Shown piece by piece: positions 24,223 through 31,789 of a DNA stretch of 32,463 nt. A model generated the notes under the pieces. It was not told the DNA's origin. It was given only the letters and a program-made list of their open reading frames with translations, and did not search any database. The position numbers and the translations under genes were made by a program. Source of the DNA: Streptomyces abyssomicinicus (GTDB lineage: Bacteria; Actinomycetota; Actinomycetes; Streptomycetales; Streptomycetaceae); NCBI RefSeq assembly GCF_008974245.1, contig NZ_BBZI01000019.1, forward strand, positions 14,053-46,515, in the 5' to 3' direction. How positions within the stretch are numbered: the first letter of the stretch is position 1; the number at the start of each line of letters is the position of its first letter.

Positions 24223-24879
24223 TCACGAATCATCAGCTTCGACCACGTCCACGTCGTACGCGAGGATCCACACTCGGTGCCCCTCTCGTCTGCAACGTAC
24301 CCACAGCCTCACGGGGGCATCTGAGTAATGGTCGCGCCAGAACGTTGAATCGCTGCTGAACCAAGGGGGTACGGCGGATCTCTCCATGGAGAAATGAAGA
24401 CATTCACCCAGTTCCACGTGTTCGGCTTGCACCTCGCGACCATGGGCGGAGACACGGCTGAAGCGGTAAGGCCCCCAAATGGTGTTGAGGATCTCCTCTC
24501 TGGACCAGCCTCTGGAGGGTACCCGCTGAGCGTAGCTACTGTTCCGGTAAGGGTAGCCATCGTTGCGGATCTCGATCTCGACCGTGTCCAGACGTTCTAG
24601 CTCGGGAGGGCCTTCGAAGGTCAGTACCAGGCGAGCCTCGTCGGTTTCCGGCCTGCGCCTGACTGTGATGTCTAAGCGTGGGGTCATCTCGTAGTGCCAC
24701 CTTTTCCGCTCAATGGCTGCAACTACCGTGGAGGTGGAGTTCGCCTGATCCGCAGCCCGGCTGGACTGCTGGGCTGCTTTGCTTGCGGTAGCGGCGATCC
24801 TCAGCGCGATCACCGCTGTACCGAGTCCAGCGAAAGCGGATATTGCACTGAGACCATCGGCCCAGGACACGTCTGCCAT
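24223..24879 (-). CDS. Hypothetical membrane-anchored protein
   Basis: 218 residues. An N-terminal hydrophobic helix (ISAFAGLGTAVIALRIAATAS) is followed by a short Ala/Gln/Ser coiled stretch and a soluble, Arg/Glu-rich domain with several beta strands (RLVLTFEGPPELERLDTVEIEIRNDG). No known motif. ATG 24879. Codon and base composition are clearly less GC-rich than those of the daptide or rep genes, suggesting acquisition. No operon partner: IS30 debris lies downstream. Confidence 0.65.
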   Translation of the reverse strand: MADVSWADGLSAISAFAGLGTAVIALRIAATASKAAQQSSRAADQANSTSTVVAAIERKRWHYEMTPRLDITVRRRPETDEARLVLTFEGPPELERLDTVEIEIRNDGYPYRNSSYAQRVPSRGWSREEILNTIWGPYRFSRVSAHGREVQAEHVELGECLHFSMERSAVPPWFSSDSTFWRDHYSDAPVRLWVRCRREGHRVWILAYDVDVVEADDS

Positions 24880-25083
24880 AGCGGAGTACGTTATCGCTCT
24901 GGGCGCGCGTCAGGAATCCTCTTCGTCGTCGTGCTGTACCTCTCCTCGCACAGCGAATTTCAGCGTTTGCGCAAGTCAGAGGGTTGCGTAGTTGTGGTGG
25001 TCTCCTGAGCCCACACTGATTCAACACATGCTTCCTTCTGACGGGTGCGCCGCCTGCGATGAAATCTCAAGCAGGACTTTGGG

Positions 25084-25797
25084 TTACCGGCTCAGGCCGC
25101 TCCCGCATGACGGCGCCGGAGGCTCGTACCTGCTGCTCGCGGCCCGGTTCTGCTGCCGGATCTGTTCGGCCTGGCGGTTCTCGGCGCGCTGCCGCCAACT
25201 CTCGCGCATCCCGGCCGCGTCCGCGGCGTGCTTGGCGCGGCAGGTGACGGCGGCGAGCCGCTGCTTGTCCTCCAGACTCGCGTCCTCGCCGACCTGTTCA
25301 GTCACCAGAGCGGAGCGGCGGGAGAACGTGTCGCGCAGCTGCTCGGGGATGCCGTCGCCCTCCCACGCACGGGTCGTCTCGGCCTGCGTCCGCCGCACCC
25401 CGAACCGCTGGGCCGTCAGGGCGCGGACGCGGGCCTTGAAGAACGCGTCCGCGGCGCTGGCGTGCCGGTATAGGTCCTTGCCGGAGTTCGCGTTCGACCG
25501 CCACTTGCCATCCTCGCACCGCGCCAACACGCCGAGAGCGAGCAGGTCCACACCCATCGCGTCCTGCCCGACCGCGGTTACGACCACCGTGCCCGTGGCC
25601 AGCGACAGCAGTATGTGGTCGGCGGACTGCCGGTGCAGGGGCCCGCCAGGTGCGGTGCGGGTCAGCCACCCGGGCAGGCGCCCGAGGTATCCGGCGACCG
25701 CGGTCCCCGCCCAGGCAAGGACGCCGGCGCCCAGGAGCACCGTGGCGTTGGTGGCGAGCAGTGGGGGCAGGACGCCCGAGCCGAGCGGCGCCGCCAT
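25084..25797 (-). pseudogene. Relaxase (TraA/MobF) fragment fused to a membrane segment
   Basis: 237-codon frame. From ~residue 85 it reads like the TrwC/TraA-type relaxase domain: LARCEDGKWRS...SGKDLYRHASAADAFFKARVRALTAQRFGV and EGDGIPEQLRDTFSRRSALV. The nicking Tyr at the relaxase N-terminus and the His triad (HxHxHV) are absent. Instead ~80 residues with two hydrophobic helices (ATVLLGAGVLAWAGTAVAGYL and HILLSLATGTVVVTAVG) precede the homology, as in a recombination-made chimera. The C-terminus dissolves into low-complexity sequence. The frame may still be translated but cannot be a working relaxase. Confidence 0.7.
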
Positions 25798-25849
25798 CGA
25801 GACGATCGCCAGGCTGGCCGGAGGGGAAGGGCGTGGAGCCGCAGGTGCG

Positions 25850-26164
25850 TCAGATCTGCACGACTGCCTCGACGCGCATCCAGCCCCGCCTGTCGGCTGC
25901 CGCGTCGGTGGTGACCAGAACGTAGCCGTACTCGTTGTAGCCGCCGCCCTCGCAGGTCGAGGCGCCGACTATGTCACCGGCGTGCTTGGTCTTGACGACA
26001 ACACTGTTCGGGTTCGGGTCCTCGTACACACCGGCGGTCGGCCACAGGACTTTGTACTGGCATCCGAGCTGGGCGGAAGCGCCGGCCGCCGGGCCGACGA
26101 CGAGCACACCGGCGCAGCCGAGCGCGGCAGCCAAGGCAATGGTGGTGAGACGGGTCATACGCAT
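25850..26164 (-). CDS. Small secreted SH3-like protein
   Basis: 104 residues, ATG 26164 (M-R-M-T-R-L). Sec signal peptide of about 30 residues (TTIALAAALGCAGVLVVGPAAG), then ~72 mature residues (YKVLWPTAGVYEDPNPNSVVVKTKHAGDIVG...GWMRVEAVVQI) typical of secreted Streptomyces SH3-like domains, with two Cys. GAAGGAG lies 11-12 nt upstream. Similar in type to the SH3-like protein at 22104. Extracellular role unknown. Confidence 0.75.
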   Translation of the reverse strand: MRMTRLTTIALAAALGCAGVLVVGPAAGASAQLGCQYKVLWPTAGVYEDPNPNSVVVKTKHAGDIVGASTCEGGGYNEYGYVLVTTDAAADRRGWMRVEAVVQI

Positions 26165-26333
26165 GAGTGGTGATGCTCCTTCAGGAGTCGGCGATCTTCC
26201 ATGGCCTAGGCCACCCGCAGCAGCACTGTAGGTCTTCGGCTCATCCAGGTTCCGTTTTTCAGTCTCACGGATGGCTGCCGTGCAGGGATCTTTCTTCTGG
26301 CCACAGGCTTCGGCCGCTGCCCCTGGACCGGGT

Positions 26334-26478
26334 CGTGTCACCGTCGGTGGTGGCGGTGAGGTATCCGGCGTCGATGAGTCCGTCGACGGCGTGGGCCCAG
26401 GGTCCCTACTCGCCGACGGACATGGAGCCGTCGTGCCAGGCCTGGTAGAGGACGGTGGCGTCGAGGTCGCTGAGGACT
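26334..26478 (-). pseudogene. Decayed gene fragment with internal stop
   Basis: Frame reads VLSDLDATVLYQAWHDGS then a TAG at 26406-26408, then GPWAHAVDGLIDAGYLTATTDG. Both halves share one frame and look like a single small actinobacterial protein broken by a nonsense mutation. Family not identified. It lies among conjugation-gene debris. Confidence 0.35.
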
Positions 26479-26584
26479 CACTCTGGAGGGGCCGACGGTG
26501 TCTTCCATGTGCGTCTAGAGACGGGCGTGGGACCGTACGTGGAGGAACACTGCGTGACCGAGCTCGCGATGGGCCTTCCGTTGC

Positions 26585-27163
26585 TCAGCGGCCAGGAACA
26601 TGTGCCTGGCCGAGGTAGTCCTCCATGCGCCGCGCGAACTCCGGGTGGTAGGGCACACCGCCCTCGGCAGGCTGCTGACGGCTCCGCACCTGCTCCATGA
26701 GCGACACCCGCGGGGTGCCCTTGCGGTTCACCGCACAGCCGAAGTTCAGGCCGGGGGTCGAGAAGACGGCGTCGTAGACCTCGGTGAGCTCCTCTTCGGA
26801 GATCACCATGTCCCACAACATCTTCAGCGGCGTTCCCCACTTCGGATCGCGCTGATTGAGGTCGGCACCCTCTGCGATCAACCGCGCGACAAGCGGGCCG
26901 TCCTCACGGAAATCGAGCAAGCGGCGAAGCTTGCCGAACAGCGCATGCAGGGCGTTCACGCCGCTCGGGGTCGAAGCGTTCCCGTGCGCGCCGCGCTCCA
27001 GCAGGAACTCGACCTTCTGCCGCCGTCGGGCGGGTTCCTTGTCGCCGACCGCGTCCATGAGCGTTCGATCGAGGCGCTCCCGTGTCAGGGGCGGATCGGA
27101 TTCGTTGATGGCCTGGATGAGCTCGGAGAACTCGCCCCGCTTCGCTGCGCTGAAAAGGCTCAT
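26585..27163 (-). CDS. Ankyrin-repeat protein
   Basis: 192 residues. Repeat-like helices: LFSAAKRGEFSELIQAINES, VEFLLERGAHGNASTPSGVNALHALF and LVARLIAEGADLNQRDPKWGTPLKML, with the GADLN/G-TPL pattern of ankyrin repeats. Soluble, no signal peptide. Bacterial ankyrin proteins of this size often serve as immunity or interaction partners, but no toxin gene is adjacent. ATG 27163. It overlaps the end of the helicase remnant by a few bases. Confidence 0.7.
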   Translation of the reverse strand: MSLFSAAKRGEFSELIQAINESDPPLTRERLDRTLMDAVGDKEPARRRQKVEFLLERGAHGNASTPSGVNALHALFGKLRRLLDFREDGPLVARLIAEGADLNQRDPKWGTPLKMLWDMVISEEELTEVYDAVFSTPGLNFGCAVNRKGTPRVSLMEQVRSRQQPAEGGVPYHPEFARRMEDYLGQAHVPGR

Positions 27164-27820
27164 GAACGCATCATTTCGAACTTGGCCCCGTACTCCCGAA
27201 GCTGAGTGGCGGCCCCGGGGCGGGCACGTCCCACACCCGTTGCGGTTGCTGGCCGCTCTCCATCCGGTGCCGGACGTCGTCGAGGTGGTCGAGGGTGAGC
27301 CCGTCGACAGCCTGGAGGTGCAGCGGGTCGCCGATCGCGATGACCTGCGTCCCCGTCCGCGCCGCCTCCGTGAGCAGGCGGGCGGCGGACCGGTCGTCCG
27401 TCATCGTCGCCTCGTCGACCACCAGGACACCGACACCGGTCAGCCCCTCGCCCGAGTCGATGCGCTGCAGCCACGCGGCGACGGTCCTCAAGGCAATCGC
27501 GGACGCCTCCTGCAGGTCCTGGGCGCCGACGGCCGACAGGCACGCTCCGGCGTAGGTGGTGCCGGTGGCGTCCCACGCGATCCGGCACGCGTCCATCAGC
27601 GTCGAGATGCCCGCACCGGCGACACCAACGACCGCGTCGACACGTTCCCCGCAACAGCAGCCGGGTGACCACCTCGCTCTGCTCGTCCGACAGGGAGAAG
27701 CCCGCATTGACGTCGTCGGTTTCGATGACGCGGAGGCTGTACTCGACGCCGTCGACCAGGACTGTTTCACCGTCGGCGGTGACGGTGAGTCCGCCGACGA
27801 GCGTGGGTCCTGGGTCCACG
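27160..27820 (-). pseudogene. TraA-type conjugative helicase fragment, frameshifted, Walker A lost
   Basis: Residual RecD-like helicase domain of a TraA relaxase-helicase. LVDGVEYSLRVIETDDVNAGFSLSDEQSEVVTRLL is in one frame; after a frameshift near 27655, VDAVVGVAGAGISTLMDACRIAWDA...VAAWLQRIDSGEG...VLVVDEATMTDDRSAARLL...VIAIGDPLHLQAV continues in another. Walker A, normally GxAGxGKST, has Ile for the essential Lys. Walker B (VVDEAT) and the GDPLQL-like motif remain. Homology ends about 27290. Clearly inactive. Confidence 0.8.
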
Positions 27821-27832
27821 CTCGTCGGCGGA
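27790..27832. repeat. Perfect 17-bp inverted repeat (fold-back)
   Basis: TCCGCCGACGAGCGTGG, 9-nt loop, then its exact complement. It lies at the 5' edge of the helicase remnant and 55 bp before the next plus-strand gene. It may be a terminator or a fold-back scar at a recombination breakpoint. Confidence 0.55.
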
Positions 27833-27886
27833 CAAGGTCCCCCATGCCGTTGATAACGTCTGCACCTTCAAGGATGGGTGCTGAGC

Positions 27887-28495
27887 ATGTCTGACGGGTT
27901 CGTGGCGTGGTACCGATCGCGCACCCAGCCGGACGGGTTCAGTGCTCTCACGGAAGCATTCCGGCGAAGGGGGCTCTCCCTTGAGTACCCGGGGTCGGGC
28001 TCCGCGGTCCTCGTGAACGTCGACGGTGACCAGGTCCACGTTTCGGTGAACACGGTCAGGGAGCGCGCTGTCACCGCCGTCGGCGACTTCCACGTGAAGT
28101 GGTGGTGGCCTTACGGCGCTGATCTCCTCTGCTGGTTCTCGTATGAGCCGTGGGGCGGGGAGAAGCAGACCTACTATCTGGACAACCTCACACGAGAAGA
28201 AGTGTGCGATGTCGAGCGCGTTCTTCTCGAAGAAGTGGCGTCCCGGCCGTCGGAGACGATCGCCCTGATCATCGACGAGACCGGACGCACTGCGGAGTTC
28301 GACTGGGACGCGGTCGTGCGCGGAGAACCGCTTCAGGCCGGAGCAACGCCTGACGCCTTAATGCTGAAGCGGCCTCTCCTGGAATCCTTGGCGACGGTCC
28401 AGCGCGACTACGAGGAAGAGGACTTCGGAGCCGGTCGGACGCTTCTGCGCCGGCGGGACTGGGTCGACCCCCTCGGAAGTAGTCGTGATTTGTAG
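27887..28495 (+). CDS. Hypothetical protein
   Basis: 202 residues from ATG 27887 (AAGGA 12 nt upstream); GTG 27878 is an alternative. It is a soluble mixed alpha/beta protein with aromatic-rich segments (VKWWWPYGADLLCWFSYEPWGG) and an acidic end (QRDYEEEDFGAG). No signal peptide, membrane segment or known motif. Codon 158 is TTA (28358-28360), so translation may depend on bldA tRNA. Stands alone between two gene-poor stretches. Confidence 0.6.
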   Translation: MSDGFVAWYRSRTQPDGFSALTEAFRRRGLSLEYPGSGSAVLVNVDGDQVHVSVNTVRERAVTAVGDFHVKWWWPYGADLLCWFSYEPWGGEKQTYYLDNLTREEVCDVERVLLEEVASRPSETIALIIDETGRTAEFDWDAVVRGEPLQAGATPDALMLKRPLLESLATVQRDYEEEDFGAGRTLLRRRDWVDPLGSSRDL

Positions 28496-28814
28496 GGACC
28501 AGAGAAAGACATGCGTCACCACTGGCTGGGGGCTCCCTCGGCCCGGACCTGCTTACCCGCTGTGCTCCCTGGCCAGAGAAACTGAGGCCGGCCGTCCTCC
28601 ATGCAGGCCGATTCTGCCGGGCCAAGGCAGTCTGAACGGCTGCATGAACAACCCGTCAGGGCGTTCTGCCAGCGGTCCGGGAGGCCGGCCCGGTGTGCGC
28701 TCAACGACCGTTAGTTGGACACGGTGCTCGACTCGTCGGATCGGTCGCCAGAGGGGCAGGCGACCGTCTTAGTGCTGGTGGGAAGCCCGATCACCCTCGT
28801 GTGATGCTGGTGCC
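28496..28814. other. 319-bp stretch without a gene
   Basis: No open frame with family resemblance or a ribosome site on either strand. It must contain the promoter of the acetyltransferase gene, but no clear boxes are seen. Confidence 0.4.
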
Positions 28815-29315
28815 ATGGCTGATCACCGTGAGGTTTCCATCGTCCGTTGGCCAGGCCGGACACCTTCGGTCGGAGACGGCCTGGCGGCGCTGCTGGCCGC
28901 CTACCATCTCCAGACGGAGGCCGAGAAGGGCGAACCGGTATCCGCTGTCGACAACCTGCCGGACCGCTACCGGGCAGAGGTCACCGACCCCCGGGCCGCA
29001 TTGGCCGGCGATGTCGTTCTGGTGGCTCTCCAGGAGGATGCCGTTGTGGGGTGCCTGGTGGTGACCTCCGCGGACGACGGGCGATCGGAGATCAAGAGGC
29101 TCTGGACTGACCCGGAGTCCCGTGGCCAAGGCATTGCGTCGGCCTTGCTCGGTGCCGCGCTCAGTCACGCTGCGGAAAGCGGCGTACACACCATCCGGCT
29201 CTCGGTGTGGGAATGGCGGACCGGTGCCATTGCTCTGTACGAACGGCTCGGCTTCACCGTCACCCAGTCCTGGGATGAGCGGAAGCAGCTGGTGTGCATG
29301 CAGCGCGCTCTGTGA
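28815..29315 (+). CDS. GNAT-family N-acetyltransferase
   Basis: 166 residues. Motif A of GNAT enzymes is present: IKRLWTDPESRGQGIASALLGAAL (acetyl-CoA pyrophosphate loop R-G-Q-G-I-A), preceded by strand VVGCLVVTS and followed by HTIRLSVWEWRTGAIALYERLGFTV, the C-terminal ALYERLGF block typical of the family. Transfers an acetyl group from acetyl-CoA to an amine; the substrate is unknown. ATG 28815. No partner genes. Confidence 0.9.
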   Translation: MADHREVSIVRWPGRTPSVGDGLAALLAAYHLQTEAEKGEPVSAVDNLPDRYRAEVTDPRAALAGDVVLVALQEDAVVGCLVVTSADDGRSEIKRLWTDPESRGQGIASALLGAALSHAAESGVHTIRLSVWEWRTGAIALYERLGFTVTQSWDERKQLVCMQRAL

Positions 29316-29708
29316 GCGGTCATAGCTGGACGTCGGTCTCCTGGCGCCGGTCTATACGGGCCAGCCTGCCGAGGCCACCCGGCGACCTCTCCATGTTCGT
29401 CCGCGTTACGCACGCGCCCGAGTAGGGGGCCAGAAACGTCGCCGCGATGGTGGCGGCCGCCGACGATGCGGAGGTGCCGACAAGGGTGGGCGCCGCCCGG
29501 GTCGAAGGCCCGAAAAGGGCGTGCCAAGCTCCGTACCTTTCCCCGCCCGTCCCTGCGGCTTTCCCTGTTTCTGGAACAGAAACGTATAACTCGCTCCGCG
29601 TCAGCGGGCCGTTCGGGAGGTGCCATCCTCCACTGCACCCAAGCGCAGACGGCGCGGCGGAAAATCCATGTCGCAGTCACCAAGGGCGGCGGGGAATCCC
29701 CTGGGTCG

Positions 29709-29945
29709 ATGTCGAGGACGGCAGACCAGGCCGGCCACGGCGGCGCGTCCCCGCCCGCTGCGCTGTCCACGGTCACCACCGAGCCGCTGCAGCCGACGCG
29801 GACGCTCGTCACCGAAGGCAATCGGGCGGCGGCCCCAGTGAATGGGGCGGACGTGAACAGTTGCGGGGCTAACCCCGCGGTCCTCGAAAGTGCGGCCAGA
29901 CCCCGCGAGGAGCGGGCGAGACCCTTGGAGGATCCATGGACATGA
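29709..29945 (+). CDS. Possible small protein coupled to the next ORF
   Basis: 78 residues, Ala/Thr/Pro-rich with no domain. Its only support is that its TGA overlaps the next ORF's ATG as ATGA and that GGGGA lies upstream. It could equally be a leader or chance frame. The preceding 29316-29708 stretch shows nothing supportable. Confidence 0.25.
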   Translation: MSRTADQAGHGGASPPAALSTVTTEPLQPTRTLVTEGNRAAAPVNGADVNSCGANPAVLESAARPREERARPLEDPWT

Positions 29946-30076
29946 ACCGCGTGATCACGGTCCTGATCGGCACCGTCGTCGTCGGTCTGGTGGCCGTGTC
30001 CCACCCCCCGCTCATCCCCGCGATGGGCGTCGCCTTGGTGGCCAGCGGGGTGCTCCTGGCGGCGCTCAAGCCGTGA
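29942..30076 (+). CDS. Tiny membrane protein
   Basis: 44 residues from ATG 29942 (or 46 from ATG 29936), with GGAGG 10 nt before 29942. The sequence is almost entirely two hydrophobic segments (VITVLIGTVVVGLVAVS and MGVALVASGVLLAAL) ending Lys-Pro. Such short hydrophobic proteins are common on actinobacterial plasmids and phages. Function unknown. Confidence 0.5.
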   Translation: MNRVITVLIGTVVVGLVAVSHPPLIPAMGVALVASGVLLAALKP

Positions 30077-30682
30077 CCCACGACGCCGACGGGTACGGCG
30101 CCGGGTTGTGCCCTTGACCGTCCTCGACGGCGCGTCCTCGGCGGCGGCAAGGACGACGGGAGCAGTGACGGCCCCTCACCCGGCCCGTTGCGCTGAAGGG
30201 GCAAGCGCTTGCGGATGACCTGGCCGGTGCTCGGGGAACGGAAGGAGGCGCAGTAATCACCGAACTGGTGGTCGAGTCCGGACCTGGGGCCTGTGGCCCG
30301 ACGGGACATGAGTGGTGGATCCGCACCTGCGGCGCCCCGAAGACGTGAAGAGCCCTGCCGGCCGTCGAGCGTCGACGGGGCTCGGGGGAACCTACCCCCG
30401 CGTCCGACCTAGGATCTGCTCAGACAACATAAAAAACCCGGCCCTCCCTGTTCTTTTGGCCGAGACAGGAGGACCGGGCCCCAAAAACGGGCGTGCCCGT
30501 GCCCCTCAATCGTACGAGACGGTTCCGCCGGAAGGCTAGGCGGCTCGTCTATGACGATGGACACGGTGCGGGGTACGCCCAGGAAAGGGTGACCCCTCCG
30601 TGTACCACCAGCACGTTTGTGCCGCTGCCACTTGCGCCGGCCCCGTCGCGATCCGCGTCTGCATCGCCACCGGGGGTGCCCG
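30077..30682. other. 606-bp leader region of replication module 2
   Basis: No protein gene supported. The last third holds two hairpins whose T-runs lie on the minus strand (30431-30480 and 30487-30500) and the AT-rich patch ACATAAAAAACC at 30427. This is the untranslated region upstream of the second Rep1-like gene and may encode a countertranscript RNA. Confidence 0.4.
30431..30480 (-). terminator. Minus-strand intrinsic terminator upstream of rep1, module 2
   Basis: On the minus strand GGCCCGGTCCTCCTGT pairs (with a bulge) with ACAGGGAGGGCCGGG and is followed by TTTTTT, a classical intrinsic terminator, rare in Streptomyces. A second small one, CGGGC-AC-GCCCG-TTTTT, lies just upstream on the same strand. 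No minus-strand protein gene feeds into them. On the plus strand the same element would be a stem-loop in the rep1 leader with a U-rich loop. Confidence 0.6.
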
Positions 30683-31702
30683 GTGATCCAGCACATGAAC
30701 CTCGTCTTCGGCGCCGAGGGCCTCAGCGTGGGCGAAGGCGCGTTCCTCATGGCCTGCTGCAACCACACAGACGCTCGCGGCTACGTGATCGCGAGCATGC
30801 AGCAGCTGGCGGACGAGGCGCACATGACTGAGCGAAACGCCCGCAACAACAAGCAGCGGCTGATCAAGCGCGGCCTGCTCGCCGCCGCTGACCGGTACCA
30901 CCCCAGGACCGGGGCGCGCATCGCCGACCTGTACCGGGTGAACCTCGATCTGCTGGGACAGATGCAGCGCAAGCGCACCGACTACGGCCCGACCGTCGTC
31001 GAAGAGCTCACCTTCAGCTCATCGGATGAAACCACAGGTCAGACCCCCCCGGAAAATTTTTCCGCCCCCCCGGAAAATTTTTCCGCCCCCCCGGAAAATT
31101 TTTCCGGGACACCCCCGGAAAAATCTGCCCCCCTTCTCCTTCCTTCTTCTTCTCCCTCTTCTCTCTCTGGGGTCCCGGCCGTCACATCGGTGCCCGCCGT
31201 GTCGGCTGAGGCCGTGACGGAGGAGAGAGAGAGGGTCGCGATCCAAGACCACACCCCTGCCCCTCCTGCTGCTGCTGAGGTTCGGTCGGAGCATCCGGAG
31301 GTTCCGGAGCAGCGGTCGGTCCAGGAGCCCTCTGGGGTGGACCGGGTGGTGGACGCCTACCTGACGGCCTGCATGGGTGCCACGGGCATGCCGCCGCGTC
31401 CGAAGGTCGTCCGCGAGCTGCGGGCTGCTGCTGCTGCCCTGCTGTCGGTCGGCCGGTCCGTGGACAACCTGTGCGGCCTTGCGGTGGAACTGGCGGCCAA
31501 GGGCTGGACCGACCTGGCGAGGCACGCGGCGATGAACCCGGAGGCTCCGTCCCGGCCGGCGCTGAGCCTCAGGCCCTGGTGCGGTGAGTGCAACGACGGC
31601 CGCGAGCCGACGTCGGCCGCCCAGCGCATGGTCGAGACTCCGACAGGCATGGCCAAGTGCCTCTGCCACCCGGGCTACGTGCCGCAGCCCGCCGGCGTCT
31701 GA
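30683..31702 (+). CDS. Rep1-like winged-helix replication protein with AT-rich iterons (module 2)
   Basis: 339 residues from GTG 30683 (V-I-Q-H-M-N); ATG 30695 is an alternative. The N-terminal ~95 residues are a winged helix of the replication-initiator type (GEGAFLMACCNHTDARGYVIASMQQLADEAHMTERNARNNKQRLIKRGLL). The middle has three PPENFSA repeats encoded by perfect 21-bp DNA repeats. The C-terminal region (~230-339) includes a helical block and a Cys cluster (WCGEC...CLCH) likely to bind zinc. It precedes a DnaB-like helicase, the same order as module 1. Sequence resemblance to the module-1 protein is low outside domain layout, so the two modules are not a recent duplication. Confidence 0.8.
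   Translation: MIQHMNLVFGAEGLSVGEGAFLMACCNHTDARGYVIASMQQLADEAHMTERNARNNKQRLIKRGLLAAADRYHPRTGARIADLYRVNLDLLGQMQRKRTDYGPTVVEELTFSSSDETTGQTPPENFSAPPENFSAPPENFSGTPPEKSAPLLLPSSSPSSLSGVPAVTSVPAVSAEAVTEERERVAIQDHTPAPPAAAEVRSEHPEVPEQRSVQEPSGVDRVVDAYLTACMGATGMPPRPKVVRELRAAAAALLSVGRSVDNLCGLAVELAAKGWTDLARHAAMNPEAPSRPALSLRPWCGECNDGREPTSAAQRMVETPTGMAKCLCHPGYVPQPAGV
31044..31127 (+). repeat. Three perfect 21-bp tandem iterons plus a partial fourth
   Basis: Unit CCCCCCCGGAAAATTTTTCCG at 31044-31064, 31065-31085 and 31086-31106, with a degenerate CCCCCGGAAAAATCTG at 31112-31127. Each has a GGAAAA/TTTTCC palindrome, an extreme AT island in this GC-rich DNA. The unit spans two helical turns. Probable Rep1-binding sites and DNA unwinding element. 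Confidence 0.8.
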
Positions 31703-31789
31703 CCCACCTACCCCGAAACGCAGCGAGCGGCAGGGGAGCCCCTAGGAAAGGCCCCTGCCGCTGCCTGAATCCCATGAGGAGATCCACCC

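Noticed and set aside
24183..24225. tRNA-like stretch GCGGTAGCTCAGTTGG followed by GACTGTAAGG
   Set aside because: It resembles a D-arm start and an anticodon loop, but no closing stems, T-arm or CCA end can be folded.
9065..31127. CRISPR array
   Set aside because: Repeats at 9065 and 31044 lie inside rep genes, number only three, and either have no spacers or unequal gaps. No cas genes are present.
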